A DNA stretch of 64,000 bases from positions 63,204,268-63,268,267 of the forward strand of contig CM035236.1 of NCBI GenBank assembly GCA_020226215.1, written 5' to 3'. Both the position numbers and the translations under genes were made by a program. The notes beneath the pieces are model-generated. The model saw only the letters and a program-made list of their open reading frames with translations, did not search any database and was not told where the DNA came from. Below, in pieces: positions 34,746 through 47,580 of the stretch (positions within the stretch are counted from its first letter, which is position 1; each line of letters begins with the position of its first letter). Source of the stretch: Sindora glabra (lineage: Eukaryota; Streptophyta; Magnoliopsida; Fabales; Fabaceae).

Positions 34746-35444
34746 GGAACATGTATCTTGGCTTTTGCAAATTATTCTTCAATAATCAAATATCATAGTC
34801 AACTATAAGACTTAGAGTTTATCTTTGCTTACTCATTGTCAACTATTATATTTAACTATCTTGGGTAGAGTTAGTCTCTACCTACCTATATTCAAATGCC
34901 ATAATCAAATACTAAAGGATTTCCTACAGTATTCAAATACCATATTCAAATATAGGTAAGCCTGTGGTAAACTGAGTTATGTTTTTTGGACTTTAAGACA
35001 TTGTTGGGCTTTGTAATTACTTTATGTGTTTTTTAGCCCATTATTTTGCATCTTTATTTTGGATAATTTTAATAAGTTAATTAGTCATTTGGTTTATGCC
35101 TAATTAGTCTAGTAGAGTCCAATTTAAGATATAGTTAACTTTTAACATTTAAACCTATAGAACAAGGGTTATTCCTTATTATCATTATTTTTAGCATTTT
35201 AAAATAAAAAACTCTATGCGAACTTTTCCTTTTGTTATTCTAGCAAGAACTTTATACTTATTAGGTAAGAATCAGCCTTTATGGTATTAATTATCACTTA
35301 TCAAAGGATCAACATCTTTTGTTGCATTATTTCTTCTCACTTTATCGCTTCCTTTCTTGTCTATTCTAAAACGTGAAATGATTATCCTTCTTTTTTAGTT
35401 TGTTTTTAAATTTTAGGACAATCCAACTACATAGATTCACATTA
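34746..35444 (+). repeat. F3 3' LTR (start uncertain)
   Basis: It ends TAGATTCACATTA; the last 80 bases match those of the F2 LTR read in its own sense (ATAGATTCACATCA). The middle is alignable with the F2 LTR across 'ggctttaattt', 'ggtttatgcctaatt' and 'ttatcacttatc' type strings. The start lies somewhere in 34.72-34.80 kb; I could not fix it. Confidence 0.6.
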
Positions 35445-37031
35445 ATGAACTAGGAGAAGTTTAGATAATTTGAAACATGAAAAGTCCATAAACTCCCCTA
35501 GTAATGAAAATAGTAATAAGTAAGAATAACTAAAAACCTCGATTTAGGCTATTATTATTCAATAAACTTTTAAAAAAGGTATTAGCCTAAGGGAATTAAG
35601 ATAAAAATAAGTGGAAAATAAATAATCTTCACCTCTGGTACCATACTAGGATAGGTTGCTATTAGTTTACAAATCTTTGAAACTAAAGCCTTCGGGCCAT
35701 GATAAATATTTACCTAATAAGTTGACCCTAATTCAAAAAGACCTATAAGATATAGCAAATATATGAAGGCAAAGTTAATAAGTCATTAGTTAAAGATTGT
35801 AGAATATTAATGATCAAAATATTAAGCCAAGGATTAAAAGTGATAATCCTATCATCTAAAAGCCAAGGATTAAGAGTGATAATCCTATCAATCTACTAGT
35901 AATCCATATAAAAAAAGATTGGTAAGATACTAAGATACAATGAGAATAAAAGGATGGAGTCAATAGATTACTTAAAGGCATAAACATAAGAATAAGCAGT
36001 AATGATTGAGCATAATATATGTTATGGTAGTATAATAAATTCCAATAAAGAAGAATCAATTACTTTTTTTTTATTTTTTTAGTGAAAGATGGAAAGTACT
36101 AAGAAGGATGAGCTTGAGGTATAAAATGATCTTAAGAAAGATGTTTTATTCATTAAAGGTGCATTAAAAGCTTATAAGATAGGTAAAATGAAATAATTCT
36201 TAGGATAAGGAAAAGTTAATGGTAATATATTAAAAATACATTTGCTTACCATTAAGCAATGATCAATCAAAGGCTATGCAATAAAGAACTTATGATAAGG
36301 TGAATATTAAATGGGTCAATTAAGGTATATGAAATTCCAAGGAATGAAATTTAGATCAGAAAGACAAGTTTTAATTAATGGAAAGAGAAATTAATATGTG
36401 TGCATCTAGGGCTATGTGATACGAATATGGTAGGTTCTTTTTGTACAAGTTTTTAGTTTTATAACTCTACGGCTTATAAGGATATGTAATTGATAAGGGA
36501 CGATTAGAGAAAAAAATTAATAAAAGAATTGAAAATTCTTAGGATAAAGATGCTTTAGTTTTGGACATTCTATATATTACAAAGTAACGAGCTATTGTTG
36601 TAGGTTATTATACTAATGATTTTAAATATATGAGTGGTGACATTATAAACATATTTTCAAGATCATGGAAAAGGAATTATGGGAATCTTAGTAGGTTGAA
36701 ATATTAGAGAGGAATTAAAGCCTAATAGACAAAAATGGTATCAATTATGGGTTTTTAATCTAATACTACAAGTAAATTGAAATTTTCTAGTATTGTTAGT
36801 GATCCCTAACACTAGAATCCTAACAAAGGTGGTATCAATGATGATTTTTATCATATGTTGAGATAAGTATCTTAGAGAAATTATTTTGGATTTACCATCC
36901 ATACATAATAATAGAATAAATAGTCAAGGGATATAGTAAAACTATAATAAGATTCCAAAAGGCTTTCATAGGCTGTGGACAATTTCAAATAAATCTACTT
37001 GATTGATGAACATCTAGGGATGAATTTTCTT
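35445..37031 (+). other. Element E interior, right part, non-coding
   Basis: AT-rich sequence between the F3 3' LTR and the E polypurine tract. No gag, pol or captured gene reading was found on either strand. It contains the small tandem hairpin duplication at 35823-35895. Confidence 0.55.
35823..35895. repeat. Two tandem copies of a 36-40-bp hairpin unit
   Basis: The unit 'agccaaggattaagagtgat' continuing to 'aatcctatcatctaaa' occurs twice in a row. Each copy holds the inverted pair AGGATTA/TAATCCT. Confidence 0.85.
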
Positions 37032-37044
37032 AAAGGGAAAAGAA
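37032..37044 (+). other. Polypurine tract of element E
   Basis: The 13-base run AAAGGGAAAAGAA ends two bases before the TGTAA that opens the 3' LTR. Such tracts prime plus-strand DNA synthesis in LTR retroelements. It supports reading the long repeats as LTRs. Confidence 0.85.
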
Positions 37045-37910
37045 TTGTAATTTTTGCTAAAAGTTTGGTAGACAAAGACTAATAGAATTAGATCAAATAG
37101 TATATGAGAATGGGTAATTAGCAAAATTAGTATTTTATATTAACAGAAATATTTATTAATAATGATGGATGAAAATTTTATTTTGGAGATGTTAGAGAAA
37201 ATTTGAGAGAATTAAAGGAATGCATGAGTAATTAATGGATAAAACTCAATAAAGAGAACTGAAATGAATTTTAATAATAGGAATTTTACAAAAAAATTCA
37301 TGAATAATTAGGGTAATTTTAAAAATATTCAAGATTCAAAGTTAATAGGATTTTGATATAATTTAGTATTTTCAGTCAAGAACACCTTAGAATTAATTCA
37401 AAGTGGCAAAAATGTACTTTTACCTTTATTCAAATAAGGGCAAATGGCCAATTAGGGAAGTAAGGAGGAATTTGGTATAATTTATAGGCCTTAGGATAAA
37501 ATAACTTGACTTTGAAACAATATAGTAATGTTCAATTAGTTTTTTATTTATTAGCAATTAAAGAATTGGTAGAGGACTTACTAGCAAGACTTGGTGATCA
37601 AGAAAGCATAAGAATACTCCTTTGATGACGTCAAAAGGATGATGTCATCTTAATTACATAAGCATGATGTCATTACATTAGGCATCACCCCTTTTCACAC
37701 TTTAAATAAAAGTTGAACATAAAATTGCTCCTAACACTAAGAGCTACCCATGGCTATAGAGAGAAAAGGAAAGGAAGAGAAAAAAGAATTTACAATCTTA
37801 TGCGCACTTTATCTTTTTTTTCATTTTAGTAAGATGGTGGAAGGTTTTGAGAACTCTTTGAAGAATTGATAGAGTTTTAGCTCCTAAAGAAGGTAAACCT
37901 CCATAAACCC

Positions 37911-38010
37911 CAATAAGTTTTATTTATCTTTCTAAATTATTTTTAAAAGCCCCCACTAAACTTTATTTATCTTCCTAAATTATTTTTAAAAGCTCTCTTT
38001 ATCTTCTTCA
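37911..38010 (+). repeat. Tandem duplication (about 50 bp) private to the E 3' LTR
   Basis: Two copies of a unit containing 'tttatttatctt.ctaaatta' and 'tttttaaaagc' lie side by side; the 5' LTR has one copy at about 16741-16790. Confidence 0.8.
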
Positions 38011-40782
38011 TCTCTAGAAAGAGAAAGGGAGTTTTCTTGAGTTATATTTGGAAATTGGTAGAGTTCTAGCTCTTATTATCATCCAGGAGGAGGTAGAAAA
38101 GAGAAATTCTAGCAATTTTTGAAGATGAATAAAGATCCACTTTTTTCTCTTTAGTTTTCTTATAAGTAAGTTGTTATATATAAGATTTATATATGTTGTT
38201 GTGATTCACTATCATTTGTTGTACTAAAATCATGAGTATTTGTGGTGGATTCTATGTTATATCTATGTTCTGTGGTTGATGAAATGATAAAGCTATGATT
38301 ATCATGATGTATTAGTTTGAGACTATTTTTCTTGAAAGTTTTATGATGAAATGAAAATGTTGATTTTGAAGATGATTCATTTTCAACAATAAGAAAAGGT
38401 TTTTCAAAAACTATGATTTCAAAAAAAATGATTTGGAAAATAGCAACTTAATTTTTTTTATTTGAAAAGTGTGTGTTTGAATGATTTCTTAAAAATGGAG
38501 GAATAAAGAATGTTTTTAAGAAAAAGTTGTGAAAGAAAACTCTTGAAAGGGGTTATGAAAATTACTATTTTATATACTACATAAAATGCATGAAAATAAA
38601 TTTTGAAAACAAAATGGTTTTGGAAAGCATATATGAAGCTTTTAGGTTTCCTTATGGTATATAGAGAAAAACTCTTTTTTTTTATAAAATTAGGAAAACA
38701 CTAAACTCAACTTTTACATGGATGTTTTAAAATGATTACATCAAGGTTTTTAAGGAAAAGCCACTTTGAAACAACCTTTCAATTTTTTAAGGGAATAAGG
38801 AGAAAAAAAAAATTCCATTATTCCTACAAAAACTTGTTATATTATGTTCTAAACTATTTCTAAGACATTATTATACATTTATACCAAGGTTCTTTATGCA
38901 AAAATCACTAGAAAACAAGGTGGCAATCACAATTTGCACTAAAGAAATAATGTACAAAGAAAATTGTTTATGATGCTATTTTATCTTCTACAAAATATTT
39001 TGAATAGTAACCACTAGGTAATTTTTGTAACTTGTTTTTAACATAAAAATAAGTCATAAATAATATTTAAAACCTTAAAAATGTGCTAGTATTTTAGAAA
39101 TTTTTTTTGCAACATTTGAAGAAAAAATGGTATTTTCAAGCTTAACATATCTTCTATCAAACTATTTTAATAGTTTGAATTGTAGATAATTTTTAGGACT
39201 TGTTTTAAGCATAAAAATGATTTTTTATTTCTATAAATTTATTCTTAAAATTTTGGAAAATTTTTATTGAAGTTCGATGTTTAAAATGAAATTTCCAAGA
39301 AAAGCGTGCCTTCTTTGAATTGTTTTATTAATCTGGTACAAAGGTAACTTATATGACTTGTTTTGATTAAGGAAAGAGTTAAAAAATGAATCATTAAGGC
39401 TGTACTTCATATGTTATGTTTTCATAAATTTTTAACAAAGTTTTATATTTTAAAAGGATTTTCAGATATTAGTGTGCTTAATAGAGCTCAATTATGAAGC
39501 ATGTATGAATGTTTGAAATTTTAAAGCACATGAATAAAGTAATTTTTCTAGATTTATTTTTATGTTAAACTAGAGTATGAATTCTTTGTTTTAAGTTTGG
39601 AAAATGGTTCTCAAATTTGTTAAAATGACATATAAAATATAGGCTTGAATATACCTAGGTTTGGGAGTTATGGAACTTGGTAGAATTCAAGTTTGTATAT
39701 ACCATGGTTTGTCAAAAGGTATGTGGTATTTATTAAACAACATATAATTTTTCTTATAAGTATATTAGTACATGAAATTAATGTTATGGAATTTTATTGA
39801 TAATATTGCAAAAAGTCATAAGGTATTTCACATGTTTTCATGACAAAATCGTGAGTTTATTAGATATTAATGCATAACTTATACTATGAATTAATTTTCA
39901 AAATGTATATATATGCACTAATAAGTTTATATGCAAGGATGATTGTAAATGACAATAAATTCTTGCCTAGATTTGCAAAGTGGCAATTTAGCAAATAGAA
40001 GCAAGAAAGCTTCTTGTAGTCACTTGTAAAATGATGAGATATTGTGAACTCTTTCTTTATTTATGGTCACTAGAAAGGTGACAAAGTAACTATGAATATA
40101 CATTATTAGATTATAAGTTATTTTTTATTGTTATGTGAAATTTTCTTAGCAGTGGTTGACATTTTAACCCTGCCCAATTTTATGTGAAAAGTGGATAAGT
40201 GTGTGCCTTTATTAAAAAAAAATGAGCTAGTAAGTGCTCTATGCCATGGCTATATGATTTTAAGACTTGAATGCTTATGTGATAATATGACAATTTGGCA
40301 CATATGATATAAGATCTTATAAAGATGATAGAAGTTTTAGCCAAGGGCCTTATATTTTAAGTCACATAAAACGACACAAGTGTAAAAGGAAAAGGAAAAG
40401 GTAGGGATATGCATGATTATGATTGATGTAAAGTAAGAAGGTGAGACCTTTAATGCTTCCTTACTATTTAGAGTAATCTTAAATGATTATTATTCATTAT
40501 CTTAGTGAACTATTCTCAATGTGTAATGTATTGATTTCCTAACTCTACAACATATAAAAATATTTGAAATAGATGAGAAATTCTAGTAAAAATATGTCTA
40601 ATATATGTTTTATGTATGATTAATTTTATTAACTAAAACTAACTAAAAAACTTGTGTAATAGATATCTCATTGAGTAGTTCTATTACTTACTCTACTTGT
40701 AGATATTGCTTTTTAGATACTTCGACACCTGATGGCCCTTACTAAAATCACTAACATATGGTAACACATTTATGAGACCAAT

Positions 40783-41393
40783 TGATGTGAATCTATGATG
40801 GAATATCCCAAAATTCAAAAATCAAACAAAAAAAAGAAGGATATTTACGTCACACTATGAAAAAGGTAAAATGGGAGTGATAAGTGATAAAGATTCACAC
40901 CACAAAGGTTAAATCTTTTTTATAAGTTTTCAAGTTCATTGAAGAACCAAAGAGAGTTTCACACTCTTACAAGAAAAGGCCATAAACATTCACTCAAAAT
41001 ATCAAGTTGTCATTGTCTTCAAAAGGAATAAACCTTATTATATATTTTTCTAAAATCCTAATTGAAAATAGGCTTAAATGACAAAAATAGGCTTGAAACT
41101 AACATATTAACTTAAACCTAATAAAAGGGCCTTTAAGTAACATGGCAAATAAGTTAAAGTAAAACAATAAATGTTTTAAAATAAAATAAGCTAAAAGAAA
41201 CTCATCCTAAATTAAAGCCCTCAATGTTCAAAAATGACCAAATACATAAAATAACATAATTATGGTAAAAAATATAGCTAAATAGCTAAATTAGAACAAA
41301 GTAGAATCCATAAACTCCAGGTTTGTTCTTTAAAGTGCATTCTTAATCCTTTTAGATTTACTCTTTAAGATTGTCACCCTCAGGTTCACATCA
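40783..41393 (-). repeat. F2 3' LTR (611 bp)
   Basis: Plus-strand ends are TGATGTGAATCT and TTCACATCA. It aligns with 50753-51402 along its length. In its own sense it starts TGATGTGAACC and ends ATTCACATCA, so the two ends are themselves inverted repeats of about 10 bases. Confidence 0.88.
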
Positions 41394-41406
41394 TTCCCCT
41401 TCTTTT
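41394..41406 (-). other. Polypurine tract of F2
   Basis: On the minus strand AAAAGAAGGGGAA directly abuts the LTR start, which sets the element's orientation. Confidence 0.85.
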
Positions 41407-41659
41407 CAAAAGATTTATCCTCAAACATATAGGACTTACATTAAAAAGAGAAAGATTAGAAACTTTAGGAGTAGCACTCACATTATACTCACTAAAAAGA
41501 TCCATCTTGCAACCATTATCATTAACTTTTACAAGCACTTAGAATGTACATGGCTCTTGAAATGCAAATAGCTCTTAAGATGGTTCTTTTTCAATTGAAT
41601 GTAACTTAATCTCCTTTAGGATCAGTCTTTCCTTATATGCAAAATCTCCTTTAGGATTT

Positions 41660-42400
41660 GTCTTCCCTTATGTACAACCAAATCCAAATACCAAGGTTAA
41701 ACATAAAACATGAGTTAACAATTTCATGTAAACATATAAACTTATCAATAGTAATAAATTTGTTAATAAAAGCATATAGCACAAGATTCTTAAAATCTTC
41801 TTCCAAATGCTAATCAAACCATGAAAGCTTTTAATCTTACCAACAAACTTAGGTGGCAACTATTCTTTAATTAACAGCACTTTTTCTTCATTCACCTTTA
41901 TTGCTTTACTACACATACCATATCTAAAAAATATAATTCTTTTAATGAAAAATGAGTATTCTTTAAAATTATCATGCAATTTTTTATTTTCTTAAAATTG
42001 GTATAACATATTTTAAATGCTTAACATGCTTATCTTCACCCCTATTATGCATAAGATTATCATTAAGTTGTGATAAGCAATTTTTCCAATTTTTTAAATT
42101 CTTAAACATGAATAAGATGCATTCTTTAAGCTTATGGAAGCAACAAAAACAAACAATAACAAATTTACTCTTGAAAATATACAAAACATGATTTATCAAA
42201 CTCGTAAAAGTACTTGGTGCATTAGACAAACTAAATACTAAAGCTAACCACTCATATAAATCATGTTTGGTTTTGAAAATATTTTTCCTTTCAACACTTT
42301 TTCTTATGTAAATTGGATGATATTCATCTTTTAAAATAATCTTGAAAAACATACAAAGATCATGCAATTCACCAAGCATATTTTCTAAAGTCTCTTTAAC
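41660..42400 (-). pseudogene. F2 reverse transcriptase, displaced downstream of an integrase fragment
   Basis: Minus-strand blocks are MLGELHDLCMFFKIILKDEY (42320-42379), NIFKTKHDLYEWLALVFSLS then NAPSTFTSLINHVLYIFKSK (42170-42290), HVKHLKYVIPILRK (41985-42025), a decayed FLGYxVSxxGIxVxEEK (41870-41945) and FVGKIKSFHGLIS (41810-41850). These are the palm and thumb of a Ty3/gypsy RT. The YFDD box is not preserved (VIVCFCCFHK reading). After the thumb the sequence soon reaches the LTR, so RNase H and the integrase core are absent at their normal place. Confidence 0.82.
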
Positions 42401-42401
42401 A

Positions 42402-42880
42402 CTAAAATGTTTTATAAAGTTGCATTTTTTTTATCAGAACCTCTAAAGGATACTTAGAAAACACACATAAACCATGTAACTTATCATGCAAATTCTTTAG
42501 AGTTTTTTTATCCTTAAAATGTTGAATCAAATCATGAACTTCCCTAACATGCAAGTCACTTAAAGAACTTTTAGATATATGAAATTCCTTTTTCTTACAA
42601 AAAAATATATTATGCCTAAAAATATCTCTAAAGATAATTTCCTTATAAACATCAACATATGGAGAAGTAATAAAGTTACATGAAGGTGTAATAAAATTAT
42701 AGTCATTCATATAAATTTTTTTAATTTATTCAAAAATCAACAACTTTGTATGTAAATTAGAAATGATATTATACCTTTGAGACAAAGCATTATCCATCAC
42801 ATTACCTTTATCTTCCTTATATTGGATGGCATCCATATATGTTTCAAGGAACCTATCAACTAAGCATGCCTCCTATTCAA
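42402..42880 (-). pseudogene. F2 RNase H tail plus integrase zinc-binding domain, out of order
   Basis: The minus-strand reading starts FLETYMDAIQYKEDKGNVMD then NALSQRYNIISNLHTKLLIF (42720-42850). It continues YKEIIFRDIFRHNIFFCKKK, EFHISKSSLSDLHVREVHDL and KDKKTLKNLHDKL (42440-42650). This matches the RNase H end (KYKxGKxNVVADALSRR) and the integrase N-terminal segment (LFKxNKLCVPxSSxRELLVREAH...KTL). In an intact element these follow RT; here they come before it. The histidines of the zinc motif are partly kept (the H of REVHD and the H in DLIQHF). Around 42.45 kb the reading passes into an RT-like LHGLCVFSK block, suggesting the join of two copies. Confidence 0.75.
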
Positions 42881-43329
42881 CTTTCCTTGATTTTCTTACT
42901 TACTTCAAAGATTCAAAAGCACTTGGCAAAATAAATTTATAATTATTAGTATTCTTATAAGCCTTTTTGCACAAGAGTGAAAATATTAGCCTACAGGCAT
43001 AAAAAGCACTCTTTATCTCACATGCTCTTTCAAACATTCAATTTTTTTTCTTGTTTTTGTTTTTCTCTCAACTCTATTTCTTTCTTTTGTTTTCCACATA
43101 ATCACTCTTTGTTTTATTAGAACTTTCATTCTTTCACTCTAATTGTCTTTGCTCTTTTTCATAGGTAACTTCTTTCCATTTATAATCCTCACTCTTTTAC
43201 ACTATATTCTTCTCTTTACTTTTCTCTTCCTTTCTTTTTCTTCTTCATTTCTCCTTTTCTCACTCTCTTCTTATTTTTTCCTTTTTACTTTCAATTAATC
43301 TCCATACACTTATTATGAAGATAAAGGTA
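42881..43329 (-). other. F2 protease-RT linker, low complexity
   Basis: A pyrimidine-rich plus strand (43020-43300) encodes K/E-rich residues on the minus strand, as in F3 at 31.98-32.1 kb. After it a decayed CAKRL...LFCQVLL reading corresponds to the start of the RT leader. The join to the displaced RNase H tail lies near 42.88-42.90 kb. Confidence 0.5.
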
Positions 43330-43690
43330 AAAGGAGTTATCTTTCTTTCACTCATCTCAAAGCTATACTTATTAGAAAAACCATCATAAGATATACGCTA
43401 GTCACATTGCCATGGATTTCCAAATAACAAATGCCAAGCATGCATCACATAACACCTCATTTTGGTACTCACCAATCAATAATGGAACTAACACTTGCTT
43501 TGTCATCATAACTTCTTCATTATCATTTAACCCTTGTAAATTTTAAAGACTAACATGTTGCAAAGTAGGTAAGTCTTATTTTTCTACCAAGATGATACTA
43601 ACAATATTAGCACAATTACCATTATTAATGATGATATTGCAAACTTTTCCAATGATATGGTATCTTGTATGAAAGATGTTCTCTCTTTAC
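43330..43690 (-). pseudogene. F2 protease, decayed
   Basis: The minus-strand reading gives RENIFHTRYHIIGKVCNIII, NNGNCANIVSIILVEK, a stop, DLPTLQHVSL, NDNEEVMMTKQVLVPLLIGE and YQNEVLCDA. It is the same retropepsin segment as in F3, but the catalytic D-[ST]-G triplet reads N-N-G, so the active aspartate is gone. The following block that normally reads LLGRPWQ is reduced to KSMAM. Confidence 0.82.
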
Positions 43691-44480
43691 TCTTTATTTC
43701 CTTCTTTGGCTTGCTTATTCAAGGCTTCTCTATCCACCAAAGCATCACCATCCATGGCAATGTTATGTTTTTCACTTTTTTCTTCCATGTAATGCATTAA
43801 TCTTTGGCTACTAGAATCACTTGTGAACTCATCTTTACATTTGTCATTGATATTGTCATCTTTTTTTCTCAAGCTTCCTCTCCCAAGATTTTCATGAAAA
43901 ACTAGAATTATAGCTATATTTAGAATAGCTAAGAACGAATTTTTTTTCCTTATAATAGCCTTCCTCTCCTCCCAAATGACAATAGGCCTTACATTATTTC
44001 TTTTTGTAGCTAAGTCAAGTTAACCCTACCAAATATTAGTATAATCAATGAATTCAAAAATGACAAGCCTCACTTTTTGCTCTTTAAAATAGTGGTGACA
44101 ATCAAAGATCACTTCCATCTTCTTTTCCCACTCTAAGCAAGCTTCTAGATCATTTCTCTTTTCAAATAAAGGAAACTTCTTTTTTACAGCATTAAGATTG
44201 GAATCCCTATGAACTATTCTTTACTTATCATCTTCTTTTCTATCATATCTCCTTTCACCTCTTCTACCACTCTTTTTAGACTCATGATATTGCTCTCTTT
44301 CTTTATTACTTTTTTCATTTTTATTTTTAACTCCTTCTTCTTCAATACATTTAGCATTTTGTCTTCTATCTCTTCTTTCCCTCCTATCTCTCTCACTATG
44401 TTGATTCCTTTGAAGTTGTCCACTTTTAATCCTCATAATTTTTTCATCCAACTTATCACTTAGAAGAAATAATTGTTAAA
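43691..44480 (-). pseudogene. F2 gag, decayed
   Basis: At 43990-44130 on the minus strand I read WEKKMEVIFDCHHYFKEQKV, RLVIFEFIDYTNIW and LDLATKRNNVRPIVIWEERK. This is the Retrotrans_gag core (WExKVExVFxCHxYSExKKVKLAxxEFxDYAxxWW...RPIxTWEEMK). Upstream, 44210-44460 encodes a basic, R/K/E-rich stretch open in more than one frame, as in the N-terminal part of such gags. Gag would form the virus-like particle. Stops and a frameshift are present. 43691-43870 is acidic/lysine-rich, matching the C-terminal linker. Confidence 0.78.
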
Positions 44481-45053
44481 AAGGGTTAGATAAAGAAAAA
44501 AAAGGACCTTATAATAGCACACTTCTTCACTTAATATAAAGACACTCTCACTTGTTTTTGCATTCTAATTCAAGGCTTTTACCCTTAAATGATCCCACCC
44601 ACTCTTGCCTTTTTCCACTCTTAACTTTCTTTCCTATGGTTCTTTAAGAATTAAGGAAAATAACTAAATAATATTTAAGAAGTATAACAATCAATATCAC
44701 TAATCAAAGCTTAAACACTTGAAAGGATCTAACAAGACAATTAAAGACTTAACAATTGGTAAAAAGAAAAAGGAAACTAGCTAAGACTCAATAAGAAAAA
44801 CTTTAAAGAAATGGGACAAACTAGAACTTAAAAATTAAAATCAGATAAGTGAAAAAAAGGAAATAAACAAAACTTAAGAGAAGGACTTAAGATTATGGTC
44901 AAAATTCAAAAACTAAAAAATTATGGATAAAAGACTCAAAGATGAAAAATAGAAGAGAATTAAGGATTGGGATAAAAAAAAAGTAACTAAAATACTCTTA
45001 AAACAATAGAAAATGGCTTGAAATGAAAATCCAACCTTTAAAATTGAGTAATA
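44481..45053 (-). other. F2 leader, left of solo LTR B3
   Basis: A-rich, non-coding sequence between gag and the B3 insertion; part of the F2 untranslated leader. Confidence 0.5.
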
Positions 45054-46763
45054 TGATAAGTTAAATATTTACATATTTATTTTTCCTTATATGATACATT
45101 TTAGGATGTTATCTAAGATTAATTTAATAAATTCAATTGCATTTTATGAATGGGTTATGATTTTGAGATGAAATTAAATTTTTTGGATAATGCTGGATTT
45201 CAACCATATTCTAGGTTTTAGGCTGTATCTAGAGCTCTAGATATTAAATTGAGTCATTCTTTATATGAATCAAAGGATAAAAGAAAGCCCTTTAATTTTT
45301 ACATTGTAGCTAAAGCCCAGTTCTATCTCCAAGGACTTCAAAATCTGCTTAGAAGCTAAAACAATGGTTCTATCTGAATCTAACCTTCACCCACTGATTT
45401 GGCCATAACTGGAGCTACAAATGTCAAAATTAGTGTTTCTTGAGTGCATTTTAAAGCTAAGATCTAGCTTTAAAACTTTCATAATGACAAAAAATGTGAA
45501 TTCACCATTTTGATTAACAAAAGATGGCAATAATCTAAAAGTGTTACTACTGTAAGGTTGTAATGTCCCGAATTTTCAATTCTATTATTTTGAATCTTTA
45601 ATTTCTGAGGCGGTAGAAACGAAGAGCATGATTGAATTAGTCTGGTGGGTGAATTTTAGGTCAAAGGAACTTAAGTATAAGGTAAACGAAATTTTGAGAG
45701 AAAAAGGGGTGGTAGGGAAAGAATTAATTTCCCTAAATAGTATGAATGATCAGAGGAGGTTAGGAAACCCTAAAAAGGGAAGTTGTCTGACTCTGAAAGT
45801 GTAAGGAATTTTAAATAGACAGAAACCCTATGGACTAAATTGCAAAAGTGCAGAATCGGGTGTGGTTAAAGTGAAAGTAATTAAGGCTTTGGAATTTAAT
45901 ATGAATAACCAAGAGTTTGGGGTGCAATATGTGATTTTAATTAGTGTGACTAATGGACTTATGACAAGTGTCATTGCTAGAAAATTAATGGCAAGAATAG
46001 CCTTATTTTTGATGAAAAAGGACTAAAATACCCTTGAGAATCTTAGAAATGACCAAATTGCCCTAGAAGCTTCTTGAAAAGTCTTCTCTCTTCTCCTTTT
46101 TCAAAAAAGCTGCAGAATTTCTCCATGAAAGAAGCTTAGACGTGAGAGAGAGAGAGAAGGAAGAGAGAGAAAGTTTCTCATAGCTTTTTCACCTAAAAAT
46201 AGTGAGATTCAAGCTAAGGTGTAGAAGGAAAATTTGTTCTTCTCCTCAAGCTCTATCCATTGGTGTGCTTAGAGTGAAGAAAGGCTTAAGTTTGGTTAAG
46301 TTTGGGGAGTCCCAAGTGAGGATTTTCAAGTTGCACTAAGAGGTAAAAATGCTCTCCTTTAAGAGCTCTTTAATGTACTGTTCTTATTTTCTTAAAATCT
46401 TGAAGTTGGTAAAGTTAAGGGTGATTGAACATGGAGTTTAGGAGGATTTGAACATATTTGATGATGTTTTGAATGTTGTAGTGTTGATTTATGGTTTTGG
46501 TTTGGTGTAAAAATAACAAGAAATCATGGTTACACACCTGGGTTTTTAGGGTATAATGATGCATGTGTAGTATGGGCATGATGTTGGCTAAGTTGGTGAA
46601 GTTAGAATAAGTTTTATGAATTGTAAAGCCTATGAAAGGTGAAATTTTGATTGTGGAAGTGTTTGTGTGCATTTTCCCTTTTTGAGAAGCCAAAACTATG
46701 GATGAGAAAAGAAGGGAGGAAGGAATTTTAGCTGTTTAGTGTGTTTTCGGAGGATCAGCAAGG

Positions 46764-47002
46764 TACACGGGGTAGAACACGGCCCGTGTTGTACCCCGTG
46801 TTCCTCGTCGAAGCTGATCAGTGTTCTACACGGGGTGCAACACTCCCCCGTGTTTACCTCAGGACTGAAGGGCAGTGATGTACACGGGGTAGAACATGGC
46901 CCGTGTTCTCCCCCGTGTTCTTCTCTGATTAAGCCAGTGAAGCCTTGAAGCCATCCAGTGAGAAACACGGCCCTGAACACGGGGTATGGTACCCCCGTGT
47001 TC
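46764..47002 (+). repeat. GC-rich palindrome array in LTR A3
   Basis: Four ACACGGGG...CCCCGTGT units, the mirror image of the A1 array. Open reading frames on both strands here (about 70-94 codons) arise from the GC-rich palindromes and are not genes. Confidence 0.85.
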
Positions 47003-47399
47003 TTTGCTGAGTGATCTTTTTGGCTTTAATCCTTCATGTTTTGCATGGCTTTGCCCTTGGATCCTTTTCTAATGTTCTTATGTGTTAGTTCAAGGTTGGA
47101 AAGTAAAGTATAGAGCATCTAAGTATGCATTTAATTAGGTGGAGAAAGTAAAGAATACATGAGGATTTGGGAAAGTGATAATGTTCTAATATAAACTATG
47201 ATGTGTATTTGTATAGACTGAGGAGTGCCATCTTGCAAGGGCAAGAGAAAGGGTAAAGGAGTTTTTGGTGAGAGCAAAAAGGAACATCACATTGGAAGCT
47301 TGTGAAAGGTAGCTAGCTTTATCCTTAAGCTTTGTTTTCTAATTACATGATTTTATGTGTTTTATGCCATTGTATGGAATGAATATGAAATTGCTGTGT

Positions 47400-47580
47400 G
47401 CGCATTCCGGGAAGACAGTAGATTACTATGTTCGGCCTATGGCTCGGGTCCCCGGAATGATATTGTGAGTGTTGTGGTACCTATGGCTAGGGACCTCGGG
47501 AAGATAGTGTGATACTGTGTTAGGCCTTTTGGCACGGGAACCCCGGGAAGACAGCGTGATGCTGTGTGAAGCCTAGGTAC
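47400..47580 (+). repeat. Minisatellite inside LTR A3
   Basis: Three units with 'ccgggaagacag' cores and 'ggcctatggc' strings, the same count as in A1. Confidence 0.65.

Larger units (their letters stand above)
25530..35444 (+). mobile_element. Element F3: decayed Ty3/gypsy chromovirus-like element
   Basis: A plus-strand element of the same family as F2. From left to right: a short pol-tail plus LTR-tail segment (25530-25720), a primer-site-like string (25721-25734), a leader or gag region interrupted by solo LTR A2, a protease interrupted by solo LTR B2, then RT, RNase H, integrase and pol tail (32.2-34.69 kb), and a 3' LTR ending near 35444. All coding parts are broken. It sits in the interior of element E. 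The 5' LTR is missing or reduced to about 80 bases, so the left end is rearranged. Confidence 0.7.

Noticed and set aside
44209..44463. Three overlapping open frames of 69-84 codons on both strands
   Set aside because: They come from a purine-rich low-complexity stretch within the F2 gag; only the minus-strand basic gag reading has support.
46739..46980. Overlapping open frames on both strands, 69 and 94 codons, with cysteine-rich readings
   Set aside because: They follow from the GC-rich palindromes in LTR A3; similar frames appear in A1 and A2 and no domain is present.
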